57,942 nt of DNA from Solirubrobacter taibaiensis (GTDB lineage: Bacteria > Actinomycetota > Thermoleophilia > Solirubrobacterales > Solirubrobacteraceae). A model generated the notes under the pieces. It ran no database searches. It was not told the origin of the DNA and saw nothing but the letters and a program-made list of their open reading frames with translations. The translations under genes and the position numbers were made by a program. Within the stretch, counting starts at the first letter, position 1, and each line of letters begins with the position of its first letter. The stretch covers positions 1 to 57,942 of the forward strand of contig JAPDDQ010000047.1 of the NCBI GenBank assembly GCA_027587225.1, read 5' to 3'. Of the stretch, positions 28,463 to 36,889 are shown piece after piece.

Positions 28463-30091
28463 ATGTCGTTGCTCGCCGTCCGGGGTGTCACCAAGTCGTT
28501 CGGAGGACGGAAGATCCTGCGCGGCACCGACCTCGACGTGGAGGCCGGGTCCCGGATCGGCATTCTCGGGCCGAACGGCGGCGGCAAGTCCACGCTCCTG
28601 CGCATCGCCGCCGGGCTCGACCACGCCGACGACGGAACCGTGATCCGTCGCCGCGGGCTCGTGCTCGCCCATCTGCCGCAGATCGTCGACGGCGACGGGC
28701 GCGACCCGCGCGCCACCGTGCGGGCCGCGCGGCCGGAGCTGGCCGTCCTCGAGGCCGAGTTGCACGCGGCGGAGCAGCGGCTGTCCGACCCGCATCTGGC
28801 CAGCGATCTCGACGCGATGACGCGCGCGCTGGCCCACCACGAGCGCGTGCTGGCGCGCTGGCAGGACGCCGGCGGTGACCGCGCCGAGGGCGAAGCGCTG
28901 GGCCACCTGCGCGCGCTCGGCATCGAGGGGCGCCTGCTCGAGATGCCCACGAGCGAGCTCTCCGGCGGCCAGCGCAAGCTCGTCGCACTCGCGGCCTGCC
29001 TCGCCCGCCGGCCCGACGTGCTGCTGCTCGACGAGCCCGAGGCGCACCTGGACATGGCCCGCCGCGAGCGCTTCGGCGCGCTGCTGGACGACTTCGACGG
29101 CGCCGTCGTGATGATCTCCCACGACCGTCACCTGCTCGACGCGGCCGTCTCGGAGATCGCCGAGCTCGACAAGGGCGTCATCCGCATCTGGCCGGGCAAC
29201 TACTCGGCCTACGTCGTGGCGCGCGAGCTGGAGCTCGAGCGCCAGCGGCAGGTCTACGCCACGCAGCAGCAGGAGATCGCGCGCCTGGAAGAGGCCGTGC
29301 GGCGCTTCCGGCACTGGGCGCACATCACCGTCAACAAGCGCGCGGCGACGCAGGCCCGCGTGAAGCAGATGCAGATCGACCGCATGGAGAAGGTAGACCG
29401 GCCGGTCTTCGAGCGGCGCAAGATGGCGCTGCGGCTGCGGTCCGGCCAGCGCGGCGGCCAGCGAGTGCTGGCACTGGAGGGCGTGGACGCGGGCTACGGC
29501 GACGATCCCGTGCTGCTCGACGTCGAGCTCGTGGTCGGGCGCGGCGAGCGCGTCGGCGTCGTCGGGCCCAACGGCGGCGGCAAGACGACGCTCCTGCGCA
29601 TCTTCACCGAGGAGCTGGCGCCGCTCGAGGGCACGCGCTGGGCCGGCGACGGCATCACGCTCGGCTACCTCTCCCAGGCCGCCGGATCCCTGTCGGACAG
29701 CGACACCGTGCTCGACGCGCTGCGCGCCGGGCGTTCGCTGGCCGAGGACGCGGCCGTACGGCTGCTGATGGCGTTCCTGTTCGACTACGAGCAGACGCGC
29801 CGCCCGGTCGGCTCATTGAGTGGCGGCGAGCGCACGCGGCTTGCTTTCCTCTGCCTGATGCAGGACGCGCCGAACTGCCTCGTGCTCGACGAGCCGACCA
29901 ACCATCTCGACATCGACTCCATCGAGGCGCTCGAGGGCGCCCTGGAGCGCTACGACGGGACGGTCGTCGCCGTCTCGCACGATCGCTACTTCCTGGACCG
30001 GATCGCGGACCGGATCGTGCACGTCGCCGACGGCTCGGTGCGCGCGTACGAGGGCGGCTGGTCGGCCAACGCCGAGCTGGTGCTCGCGTGA
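28463..30091 (+). CDS. ABC-F family ATPase
   Basis: 542 aa with two ABC domains and no membrane segment. Walker A motifs GPNGGGKST (36-44) and GPNGGGKTT; signatures ELSGGQRK and SLSGGERTR; Walker B with LLLDEPEAHLD and LVLDEPTNHLD. A coiled interdomain linker is rich in Arg/Gln/Glu (about 230-320). ABC-F proteins bind ribosomes to relieve stalling or give antibiotic resistance. The first domain has EAHLD in place of the usual TNHLD. ATG 28463 follows GCTATC closely. The stop overlaps the next start (GTGA). Confidence 0.93.
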   Translation: MSLLAVRGVTKSFGGRKILRGTDLDVEAGSRIGILGPNGGGKSTLLRIAAGLDHADDGTVIRRRGLVLAHLPQIVDGDGRDPRATVRAARPELAVLEAELHAAEQRLSDPHLASDLDAMTRALAHHERVLARWQDAGGDRAEGEALGHLRALGIEGRLLEMPTSELSGGQRKLVALAACLARRPDVLLLDEPEAHLDMARRERFGALLDDFDGAVVMISHDRHLLDAAVSEIAELDKGVIRIWPGNYSAYVVARELELERQRQVYATQQQEIARLEEAVRRFRHWAHITVNKRAATQARVKQMQIDRMEKVDRPVFERRKMALRLRSGQRGGQRVLALEGVDAGYGDDPVLLDVELVVGRGERVGVVGPNGGGKTTLLRIFTEELAPLEGTRWAGDGITLGYLSQAAGSLSDSDTVLDALRAGRSLAEDAAVRLLMAFLFDYEQTRRPVGSLSGGERTRLAFLCLMQDAPNCLVLDEPTNHLDIDSIEALEGALERYDGTVVAVSHDRYFLDRIADRIVHVADGSVRAYEGGWSANAELVLA

Positions 30092-30402
30092 TCGCCCGGA
30101 CCTGGCGCGGGGCGGTTCGTCGCGAGGATGCCGCCGCGTACGCCGCCTACATCGACGAGACGGGCATGAAGGCATACGCCGCGACGCCCGGCAACCAGGG
30201 CGCCTACATGCTCACGCGCGAGGTGGGCGAGCTCACGGAATTCACGACCCTGTCGTTCTGGGATTCGGCGGACGCGATCCGCGCGTTCGCGGGCGAGGAC
30301 TACGAGACGGCGGTCTTCTATCCGGAGGACGATCGCTACCTCGTGGAGCGCGATCTGACCTGCACGCACTACGAAGTGGCTAGCATGGCGCGCCGTGACT
30401 GA
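30088..30402 (+). CDS. Small alpha/beta-barrel (antibiotic biosynthesis monooxygenase-like) protein
   Basis: 104 aa. ARTWRGAVRREDAAAYAAYID, then GAYMLTREVGELTEFTTLSFWDSADAIRAFAGEDYETAVFYPEDDRYL is the pattern of dimeric ferredoxin-like ABM-type proteins (W..G......Y..Y; SFWDS..AI..F.G). These act as monooxygenases or heme-binding or stress proteins. GTG start overlaps the ABC-F stop, and the end overlaps the next glycosyltransferase start by 8 bases, so it lies within one transcription unit. Exact role unknown. Confidence 0.75.
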   Translation: MIARTWRGAVRREDAAAYAAYIDETGMKAYAATPGNQGAYMLTREVGELTEFTTLSFWDSADAIRAFAGEDYETAVFYPEDDRYLVERDLTCTHYEVASMARRD

Positions 30403-31123
30403 CGCCACCAACGGCGCGGGGCGGCCGCTGGTCAGCGTCGTCGTCCCGGTCTACAACGAGGAGAAGACCGTCGCGCAGGTCGTCGAGGAGCTGCTCGAGC
30501 TCAACCTGCGCCTCGAGATCCTGCTGGTCGACGACGGCTCCACGGACGGCTCGGCCGCCGAGCTCGCGCGCCTCGCGGCGACGCATTCGCAGGTCACCGT
30601 CCTCTCCCAGCCGCGCAATCTCGGCAAGGGCGCCGCGGTCCGCCGCGGCATCGACGACTCCCACGGCGACATCCTGCTCATCCAGGACGCCGACCTGGAG
30701 TACTCGCCGTCGGACATTCCCGCGCTGATCGACCCGCTGCTGACCGGCAAGGCCGACGCCGTGTTCGGCACCCGCCTACGCGGCGGCGCGCACCCGCAGC
30801 GCGCGCACCTGTTCTGGCACTACGCCGGCAACCGCTTCCTGACGCTGCTGTCGAACGTCCTCTACAACACGACGATCTCCGACATGGAAGTCGGCTACAA
30901 GGCGTTCAAGGGCGACCTCGTCCGCGGCTTGAAGCTCGTCTCCAACGACTTCCGGATCGAGCCCGAGCTGACCGCGAAGATCCTGCGCATCGGCCCGGAG
31001 CTGCGCCTGTACGAGGTGCCGATCTCCTACTACGGCCGCTCGTACGCCGAAGGCAAGAAGATCACGTGGCGTGACGGCTTCGGCGCCGTCGCCGCGCTCT
31101 TCCGCTTCCGCTTCGGCGGATAG
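30395..31123 (+). CDS. Family 2 glycosyltransferase
   Basis: 242 aa, GT-A fold, no membrane segment. VSVVVPVYNEEKTVAQVV, ILLVDDGSTDGS, the DAD motif IQDADLEYSP and LISDMEVGYKAF-type acceptor region (here TISDMEVGYKAFKGD). It resembles dolichol-phosphate mannosyl/glucosyltransferases, which load a polyprenyl carrier. TAGCAT (30381-30386) lies eight bases before the GTG, so it may have its own promoter inside the preceding gene. Confidence 0.88.
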   Translation: MTDATNGAGRPLVSVVVPVYNEEKTVAQVVEELLELNLRLEILLVDDGSTDGSAAELARLAATHSQVTVLSQPRNLGKGAAVRRGIDDSHGDILLIQDADLEYSPSDIPALIDPLLTGKADAVFGTRLRGGAHPQRAHLFWHYAGNRFLTLLSNVLYNTTISDMEVGYKAFKGDLVRGLKLVSNDFRIEPELTAKILRIGPELRLYEVPISYYGRSYAEGKKITWRDGFGAVAALFRFRFGG

Positions 31124-31126
31124 GGA

Positions 31127-31132
31127 TAGCGT
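31127..31132 (+). promoter_or_regulatory. -10-like TAGCGT before the gene at 31141
   Basis: TAGCGT eight bases before ATG 31141, in the 17-base gap after the glycosyltransferase. Part of the recurring leaderless-type pattern. Confidence 0.35.
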
Positions 31133-31140
31133 GGGGCCGC

Positions 31141-31590
31141 ATGGCCACGATCCGCTTCAGCGCGACGACCACCGCCACCCCCGAGCAGTTCACCGCTGCC
31201 GTCACCGACTTCGGGCCGGGCCGCAGCGACCTGTTCGGCAACACCGACGACGGCCAACTCGTCGTGCACGACAGTGGGCCGGGCTGGGCTGACGTCACCG
31301 AGGGCAAGGGCCCGGCGTGGGAGCGGCTGCGCTACGACTGGTCCGACCCGAGCCGGATCGAGATGAAGACGACCGACTCCAACGTCTGGGGCGGCGCGTC
31401 CGGTCACACGTACACGTTCACGCGGCGCGAGGACGGCACGACCGGCATCGACGTCGTGGTCGTGCGTGAGGGCAAGAACCTCAAGGGCAAGCTGATCGGC
31501 GCGGTGCTGCCGTTGATCGGCAAGCGCTTCTTCAGCCGCGGGTTCGAGCAGACCACCAAGGCGATCGAGGCCCGCGCCGTCAGCGTCTGA
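31141..31590 (+). CDS. SRPBCC/polyketide-cyclase-like protein
   Basis: 149 aa. ATIRFSATTTATPEQFTAAVTDF, then GPAWERLRYDWSDPSRIEMKTTDSNVWGG and TYTFTRREDGTTGIDVVVVREG fit a START-like ligand-binding fold of the SRPBCC superfamily; the final helix is GKRFFSRGFEQTTKAIEAR. Such proteins bind hydrophobic ligands. Motif-based assignment only. A hairpin follows four bases after the stop, so this gene ends the unit. Confidence 0.65.
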   Translation: MATIRFSATTTATPEQFTAAVTDFGPGRSDLFGNTDDGQLVVHDSGPGWADVTEGKGPAWERLRYDWSDPSRIEMKTTDSNVWGGASGHTYTFTRREDGTTGIDVVVVREGKNLKGKLIGAVLPLIGKRFFSRGFEQTTKAIEARAVSV

Positions 31591-31593
31591 AAG

Positions 31594-31619
31594 CCCGGGT
31601 GCGGCTACCCGCACCCGGG
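31594..31619 (+). terminator. Hairpin terminator
   Basis: CCCGGGTGCGG and CCGCACCCGGG pair perfectly over 11 bp with a four-base loop, starting four bases after the stop at 31590. No U-tract. Confidence 0.7.
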
Positions 31620-31687
31620 GATGACCGGGGGCAATTCCGGGGCGCGGCCCCGATGCCAGGGCGCGCGCGAGGCAGCAGGCTGGCGGC

Positions 31688-34051
31688 ATGCTCCTCCCCA
31701 AGTCCGTCGCCCTTGCTGCACTGACCCTTGTCCTGGCGGGACCGGCCCACGCCGCCGCCAAGCCCGACCTGACGATCGCCGCCGTCAGCGGCCCGAACGC
31801 GGTCGCGGCCGGCGGCACGCTGCAGGTCAGCGCCCGCGCCCGCAACGTGGGCGCCGCCGCGGCTCGCGCTTCGACCACGCGCTTCTACCTGACCGCTGAT
31901 CCCAAGGCGTCGCAGCGGGCCCGCAAGGCCTCCAGGACCGACCCGCGCACGAGTGCGCTCGACGCGCTGCTCGAGGGCGAGCGGAAGGTCGGCCGGGTGC
32001 GTCCCGGGACGACGAGCCCGGCCGCGACGGTGAAGGTGACGGTCCCTGCGGCGCTCGCCCCCGGGCGCTACACGCTGCTGGCGTGCGCGGACGACCGTGG
32101 CGCGGTCAAGGAGCGCAATGAGGCCAATCAGTGCCGCGCCGCCAAGGCCGTGGTCACGGTCTCGACGGCGGCGGACGCGCCGGGCGTGTTTCACTCGATC
32201 ACGGACGAGCTGCCGCTGCTCGACGACGCCACGCTCGCGCAGCGCCTTCAGCTCGCGCAGCAGCTGAGCTGCACGCCGGCGGTACCCGCGAAACGGGTCG
32301 CGTCCACCACGGCGGCGATCGCGCAGATCCGCGCCGCGCTGCGCGCCCAGGTCGGGGCGCCGGCGATGAACGCCTTCAACGCGTCCCCCGAGGCGGCCGC
32401 CGCGAGCGCCGCCGCGGCCACCGCCACCGCGATGCTGACCGAGGGCAACCTCGGCGCCGCGCTCACCGCACAGCTGCGGGCGGCTGAGCTCGCGCCCCGC
32501 GACGCCACTCAGCTCGCCAACGCCGCCGCCCTGGCCATCGCGGCCGGGCACCCGAACCAGGCGCTCGCGCTGCTCGACGGCGCCGCGGTCACCGGGGCCG
32601 GCCCGGTCGTCGGGTACGGCGTCGATCGCCGCGCCGCCGCCCAGCAGGTCCGCGGCATGGCGCTGCTCCAGCTCGGCCAGGCCGCGCCGGCGCAGCAGGC
32701 GTTCGTCACCGCGGCCAAGCTCGACCCGGCGCTCGACGCCGAGGCCGCCTCCGGCCAGGCCGCCCGTGCACTCTGCGCCGGCCAGGCCGCGGCCGCCGCG
32801 CCGCTGTACAAGCGCGCAGCCCGCCGCGCGCCCTCCACCACGCCCGCGCCGCTCGACGAATCCCACGGCCGGGCCACGGCACCGCGGCCGATCGCGCTGC
32901 CCGGCACCCCGGGTGAGGCGGTGAAGATGTACCCGCACTTCGACGAGCTGATCGAGCGGGTGTGGGACGGCGAGCGGGTCGCGCTGCAGGCGGCGGAAGG
33001 CACCAACCAGCACGACGTCAACAACCGCGTCGTCGCGCCGGGTGAAAAGCGCCGCGCGGACGCGCTCATGCGCCGCATCACGCTCGCCTACAAGCGGCCG
33101 GAGATCCAGGCGCTCGACCGCCAGATCTCGGACTCGATCGACCGCCAGTTCAAGGTCTTCCAGGCGTTCTGGGGCAACGGCAACGCCGACCCGACGCCGA
33201 ACCAGTACAACGAGCACGCCAAGGCCTCGTCCGCGGCGTGCAAGGGCGCGCAGTCCGGCGCGTGCTGGACGGCGGCGATGCGCGAGCGCTGCACGCCCGC
33301 CCTGCGCGGCCATCACCAGACCTGGCTCGCCGAGCTGCAGAACCAGTACGCGCTGGGTGCCGCCCGCCTCGCCGCGCTGTCGAAGATCAAGACCGGCATC
33401 GCCGCGCACCTGGACGACCCGCTGCTGCGCGAGAACGTCCGCCTGGACATCGCGCTGGCCGAGCTCTCGCACGTGACGAGCATCGCCCTCGAGGCCCGGT
33501 CCTGGGGCAACAAGCTGCGCATCCACAACGAGACGTGCGTGAAGACCCCCTCCGGGCAGGCCGAGGGCGGCGTGGTCGGTGCCGACGGCGCCCCGTCGAT
33601 CGACGCCGGCGCCGCCTGCAACAGCGTCACGAAGAACCTCTCGTTCGTGATCGACCCGAGCAAGCTGCTGGACGGCATCGAAGGCGCCAAGGAACTCCCG
33701 AAGCTGCCCAAGCTCAAGGTCAGCTGCGAGCGCCTGCAGCTCTCCTACGAGTTCGGCAAGTCCGCCTGGGTGCAGCCGTTCGTGCAGGTCGACTGGAAGT
33801 TCAAGGCCGGCACCGTGACCGCGTTCGCCGGCGTGCGCGGCAAGATCGAGTTCACCGGCCGCAGCGACAAGCTCAAGGCCGGCCTGTACCTCACCGCCTC
33901 CAAGCACGGTCTCGAGGACGTCGGCTGGCGCACGTCGGCCAGCGTCGAGAAGGCGATCGGCCCCGTGCTCGAAGTCTCGGCCAAGCAGGACTGGGACGTC
34001 TCCTTCGTCCCGGCCTTCAAGGACCTCGGGACGCTCGTGGCCGCGGAGTGA
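31688..34051 (+). CDS. Large secreted protein with CARDB-like N-terminus, unknown function
   Basis: 787 aa with a signal peptide (residues 1-23, ALTLVLAGPAHA). Residues 25-160 look like a CARDB domain (KPDLTIAAVSGPNAVAAGGTL; ARNVGAAAARAS; VKERNEANQCRAAKAVV). Residues about 190-370 are Ala/Gln-rich helices that look TPR-like (AAELAPRDATQLANAAALAI; AALLQLGQAAPAQQAFV). Residues 400-600 hold more helices with several Cys. The C-terminal 150 residues are beta-rich with FVIDPSKLLDG and LYLTASKHGLEDVGW. No membrane anchor at the C-terminus, so it is probably released or cell-wall bound. I do not recognise the whole architecture. Confidence 0.8.
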   Translation: MLLPKSVALAALTLVLAGPAHAAAKPDLTIAAVSGPNAVAAGGTLQVSARARNVGAAAARASTTRFYLTADPKASQRARKASRTDPRTSALDALLEGERKVGRVRPGTTSPAATVKVTVPAALAPGRYTLLACADDRGAVKERNEANQCRAAKAVVTVSTAADAPGVFHSITDELPLLDDATLAQRLQLAQQLSCTPAVPAKRVASTTAAIAQIRAALRAQVGAPAMNAFNASPEAAAASAAAATATAMLTEGNLGAALTAQLRAAELAPRDATQLANAAALAIAAGHPNQALALLDGAAVTGAGPVVGYGVDRRAAAQQVRGMALLQLGQAAPAQQAFVTAAKLDPALDAEAASGQAARALCAGQAAAAAPLYKRAARRAPSTTPAPLDESHGRATAPRPIALPGTPGEAVKMYPHFDELIERVWDGERVALQAAEGTNQHDVNNRVVAPGEKRRADALMRRITLAYKRPEIQALDRQISDSIDRQFKVFQAFWGNGNADPTPNQYNEHAKASSAACKGAQSGACWTAAMRERCTPALRGHHQTWLAELQNQYALGAARLAALSKIKTGIAAHLDDPLLRENVRLDIALAELSHVTSIALEARSWGNKLRIHNETCVKTPSGQAEGGVVGADGAPSIDAGAACNSVTKNLSFVIDPSKLLDGIEGAKELPKLPKLKVSCERLQLSYEFGKSAWVQPFVQVDWKFKAGTVTAFAGVRGKIEFTGRSDKLKAGLYLTASKHGLEDVGWRTSASVEKAIGPVLEVSAKQDWDVSFVPAFKDLGTLVAAE

Positions 34052-34101
34052 TGCGCTGGATTTAAGCCTTTGGGTCGGGCGCTTTCCGGGTTGTTGCAGG
34101 G

Positions 34102-34130
34102 CTGACGATGTTGACTGAATCAACATTACT
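34102..34130 (+). promoter_or_regulatory. Promoter with an inverted repeat between -35 and -10
   Basis: ATGTTGA (34108-34114) and TCAACAT (34120-34126) form a perfect 7-bp inverted repeat with a five-base spacer. It lies between CTGACG (-35-like, 34102-34107) and ATTACT (-10-like, 34125-34130), 17 bases apart, in an AT-rich patch. A repressor bound here would block RNA polymerase. It serves the secreted protein at 34170. Confidence 0.5.
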
Positions 34131-34169
34131 GACGTCGTGTCGGTGCGTTCTGGTGCCGATGCGTCAGGC

Positions 34170-34550
34170 ATGAACACTCACATCCGCAAGGCCCGCCGCG
34201 CCGCCGCCGTCGCTCTCGCCGTCGCCGTCGTCCCGTTCGCCGCGAGCACCGCGTCTGCAGCGCCGGTCAAGACCCACGGCAAGCGCGCGACTTGGACCAA
34301 GGCGTCCACGACTCCGGCCACGACCGCCGCCGCCGCGACGACCACCGCCGCGCCCACGACGGCGCCGGCGACCGTCACGGCCGTCCACGCCATCGGCGGG
34401 TACGTCTTCTACAACGTGAGCTACCTCGAGGCCGTCGACCTGTACTTCGCCGCCGTCGCGGCCGCGCCCGCCGGGTACACGCCGCCGCCGGTCACGTCGA
34501 TCTCCGCGACGACGACCGTCAGCGGCACGGTCGCCGAACCGGGCCGCTAG
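34170..34550 (+). CDS. Small secreted Thr/Ala-rich protein
   Basis: 126 aa. Signal peptide with basic start (residues 1-31, NTHIRKARRAAAVALAVAVV to TASA), a Thr/Ala low-complexity linker (TTPATTAAAATTTAAPTTAP) and a C-terminal part reading AIGGYVFYNVSYLEAVDLYF. No family recognised. ATG 34170 is preferred to the in-frame upstream codons at 34137, because it opens the signal peptide. The gene has its own promoter with an inverted repeat and ends in a hairpin shared with the convergent RTX gene. Confidence 0.65.
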   Translation: MNTHIRKARRAAAVALAVAVVPFAASTASAAPVKTHGKRATWTKASTTPATTAAAATTTAAPTTAPATVTAVHAIGGYVFYNVSYLEAVDLYFAAVAAAPAGYTPPPVTSISATTTVSGTVAEPGR

Positions 34551-34569
34551 AGGCAGGACAGCTAGCGGC
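34543..34569. terminator. Bidirectional hairpin built from two stop codons
   Basis: GCCGCTAG (34543-34550) pairs with CTAGCGGC (34562-34569); each arm contains the stop codon of one of the two convergent genes. Stem 8 bp, loop 11 bases, so only moderate strength. Confidence 0.4.
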
Positions 34570-36850
34570 GCACGTCCTCGCACCCGCCGACGATCACGTC
34601 GTTCGGGTCCACGGAGACGATGTCAAAGCCCTCACCGCAGTCGATGCGGTCGACCGCGCCGTCGACCGCATCGATGCGGTCGTTGCCGGGGCCGCCCAGC
34701 ACGATGTCGGCGTCCTGGGTCCCGGAGATGATGTCCTCGCCCGGGCCGCCGTCGACGTAGTCTTGGCCGAAGCCGCCCTCGATCACGTCGTTGCCTTCGT
34801 TGCCGAACACCTGGTCGTTGCCGTAGCGGCCGTAGACCTGGTCGTTGCCGGCGCCGCCGGAGACGATGTCGTCCTGGTGCTCGCCGTCGACGTAGTCGTC
34901 GCCGCCGCGCCCGTCCAGGATGTCGTTGCCGACGGAGCCGAACACCGAGTCCGGGCCTTCGGTGCCGACGAGGTTGTCGTTGCCGAACCCGCCGCGGACG
35001 ACCGAGGGCGGCGGCTCGTCGTTGGACGCCTCCGGCGGGACGGTCAGCACGGTCTCGCACGAGTCGAGCTGGTCACGCGACGGGGCGGTGTCCTCGGTGA
35101 AGACGGTGTCGTCGCCGCGGCCGCAGAAGACGAAGTCGGCGCTGTCGTCGGCGACGTGGATGGTGTCGTCGTCGTCGCCGCCGAAGATCTCGTCGGCGCC
35201 GCTGCCGCCGGTGAGGGTGTCCTCGCCGTCGTAGCCGGAGATGCGGTCGTCCTCGCCGCCCCCGTCCAGCGTGTCGTTGCCGTCCTGGCCGAAGATGTTG
35301 TCGCGGCCCGCGTTGCCCTGGATCGTGTCGTTGCCGGCGCGGCCGAGCAGCTGGTCGCCCGCGCGGCCGCCGACGAGCGTGTCGTCGCCGTCACCGCCGT
35401 CGAGCTTGTCGGCGCCGTTCTGGCCGTAGAGCTGGTCGTCGCCGGGCCCGCCGTCGAGCAGCCGGTCGTTGCCACGGCCGCCGTCGAGCAGGTCGTTGCC
35501 CGGCCCGCCCTCGAGCAGGATGTCGTTGCCGAGGCCCTTCTCGCCGATGATGTCGTCGCCCTCGCCGCCACGCAGGGTGTCGTCGGCGTCGCCACCGTCC
35601 ATCTTGTCGTTGCCCGGCCCGCCGTCGACCACGTCGTTGGAGAGCCCGCCTTGCGCGGTGTCGTCGCCGGGGCCGAGCGTGATCCGGTCCTGGCCCGTGT
35701 CGCCGTAGGCGGTGTCGTTGCCGTCGCCACCGTCGAGCGTGTCGTTGCCGGAGGACCCGGACAGCACGTCGTTGCCGGCGTCGCCGAAGAGCGAGTCGTC
35801 GCCGCGCTGGCCGCGCAGGATGTCGTCGCCGCCGAGGGCACGCAGCAGGTCCGCTCCGCGCGTCCCGTTCAGGACGTCGTTGCCCTCGGTGCCGATCAGC
35901 TGGGCGAGCCCGGGCTGGACGACCAGCGGGCCCGGGATGCCCGGCAGGCGGATCGTGCTCAGGCGCACGCCGCTGAACGCGGACAGCACCACGACGGTCT
36001 TGGCGCGCGTGTCGCTCACGTACAGGCGGGCGCCGTCGGCGGAGTAGGCGGCGTGACCGGGACCGCCGCCGGTCGGCGGGCGCGCGACGACCCGGCGCGT
36101 CGAAAGGTCGACGAGCGCCGCCTTGCGGTGGATACCGCGCAGCTTCGCGCCCGGCGCGACGATCGCGCGGCCGCCGTCGGGCGAGACGGACACGCCGCCG
36201 CCCCCGTCCGTGCGCAGATCGACCGACGCGGTGATCGCGCCCGAGGCGGCGTTCACGCGGACCAGTCGCGACCGGGGCTTGCGCTTCTTCTTCGCGGGCT
36301 CGGTGGCGGAGATCCACGCCTGGCCGCCGACGAGCGACACGCCCGCGGCGCCGCGCACCGTCAGGCGACGCACGAGCCGGCCCGTATCCAGGTTCAGCAC
36401 CGCGACCTTGCCGCCGCTCTGCACCACGACGGCGCGGTTCGCCGTGACCGCGAGGTCGAGCGGCGTGCCCGACAGCGCGCGCACGCTCGTGCGGCGCACG
36501 GTCGCCAGGTCGATGACCTCGATCCCGTTCCGGCGCGCGGCGTACGCGCGCGTGCCGTCCGGCGAGACGGCCATCGCGGCGGGAATGCCCGACAGCGGCG
36601 TGCCGCCGATAACGGCCCGCGTGTTGAGGTCCAGCACCGAGACCGCGCGGCCGGTCGCGAGCACGGCACGGGACCCGTCCGGGGTGGCCGCAACGGCCTG
36701 GACGGCGGCGATCACTCCGATGGGGGCCGCCGCGTTCGTGCGGGTGTCGATGAGCTGCACCTGGGCGGTGCCGGTGGCGACGACCACCACGCGCCCGTGG
36801 GCCACGGGCGCGATGACGAGCAGCAGCAACGAAGCAATCAGGATCCGCAC
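34562..36850 (-). CDS. Secreted beta-propeller plus RTX (hemolysin-type calcium-binding) repeat protein
   Basis: 762 aa. Signal peptide (1-19, LIASLLLLVIAPVAHG); residues 20-310 are YVTN/WD-like propeller repeats (VLDLNTRAVIGG; AVSPDGTRAYAA; LYVSDTRAKTVVVL). From about 320 come roughly thirty RTX nonapeptides (GGxGNDxLDG type) in two blocks. Each block ends with a similar Cys cap: FVFCGRGDDTVF...DSCETV near 560-595 and RIDCGEGFDIVS...GGCEDV at the C-terminus. RTX repeats bind Ca2+ and fold outside the cell. The protein has a Sec signal and no type I secretion signal. It may act as an adhesin or matrix protein. The DNA repeats here are coding, not a satellite. Confidence 0.9.
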   Translation of the reverse strand: MRILIASLLLLVIAPVAHGRVVVVATGTAQVQLIDTRTNAAAPIGVIAAVQAVAATPDGSRAVLATGRAVSVLDLNTRAVIGGTPLSGIPAAMAVSPDGTRAYAARRNGIEVIDLATVRRTSVRALSGTPLDLAVTANRAVVVQSGGKVAVLNLDTGRLVRRLTVRGAAGVSLVGGQAWISATEPAKKKRKPRSRLVRVNAASGAITASVDLRTDGGGGVSVSPDGGRAIVAPGAKLRGIHRKAALVDLSTRRVVARPPTGGGPGHAAYSADGARLYVSDTRAKTVVVLSAFSGVRLSTIRLPGIPGPLVVQPGLAQLIGTEGNDVLNGTRGADLLRALGGDDILRGQRGDDSLFGDAGNDVLSGSSGNDTLDGGDGNDTAYGDTGQDRITLGPGDDTAQGGLSNDVVDGGPGNDKMDGGDADDTLRGGEGDDIIGEKGLGNDILLEGGPGNDLLDGGRGNDRLLDGGPGDDQLYGQNGADKLDGGDGDDTLVGGRAGDQLLGRAGNDTIQGNAGRDNIFGQDGNDTLDGGGEDDRISGYDGEDTLTGGSGADEIFGGDDDDTIHVADDSADFVFCGRGDDTVFTEDTAPSRDQLDSCETVLTVPPEASNDEPPPSVVRGGFGNDNLVGTEGPDSVFGSVGNDILDGRGGDDYVDGEHQDDIVSGGAGNDQVYGRYGNDQVFGNEGNDVIEGGFGQDYVDGGPGEDIISGTQDADIVLGGPGNDRIDAVDGAVDRIDCGEGFDIVSVDPNDVIVGGCEDVRR

Positions 36851-36889
36851 GACCGGCTAGAACACCGGGAGAGCCCTGCGGTTGCGCCG

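Noticed and set aside
34560..35900. CRISPR array or tandem DNA repeat
   Set aside because: The 27-base periodicity comes from nonapeptide RTX codons; units differ too much and lie in frame of a coding sequence.
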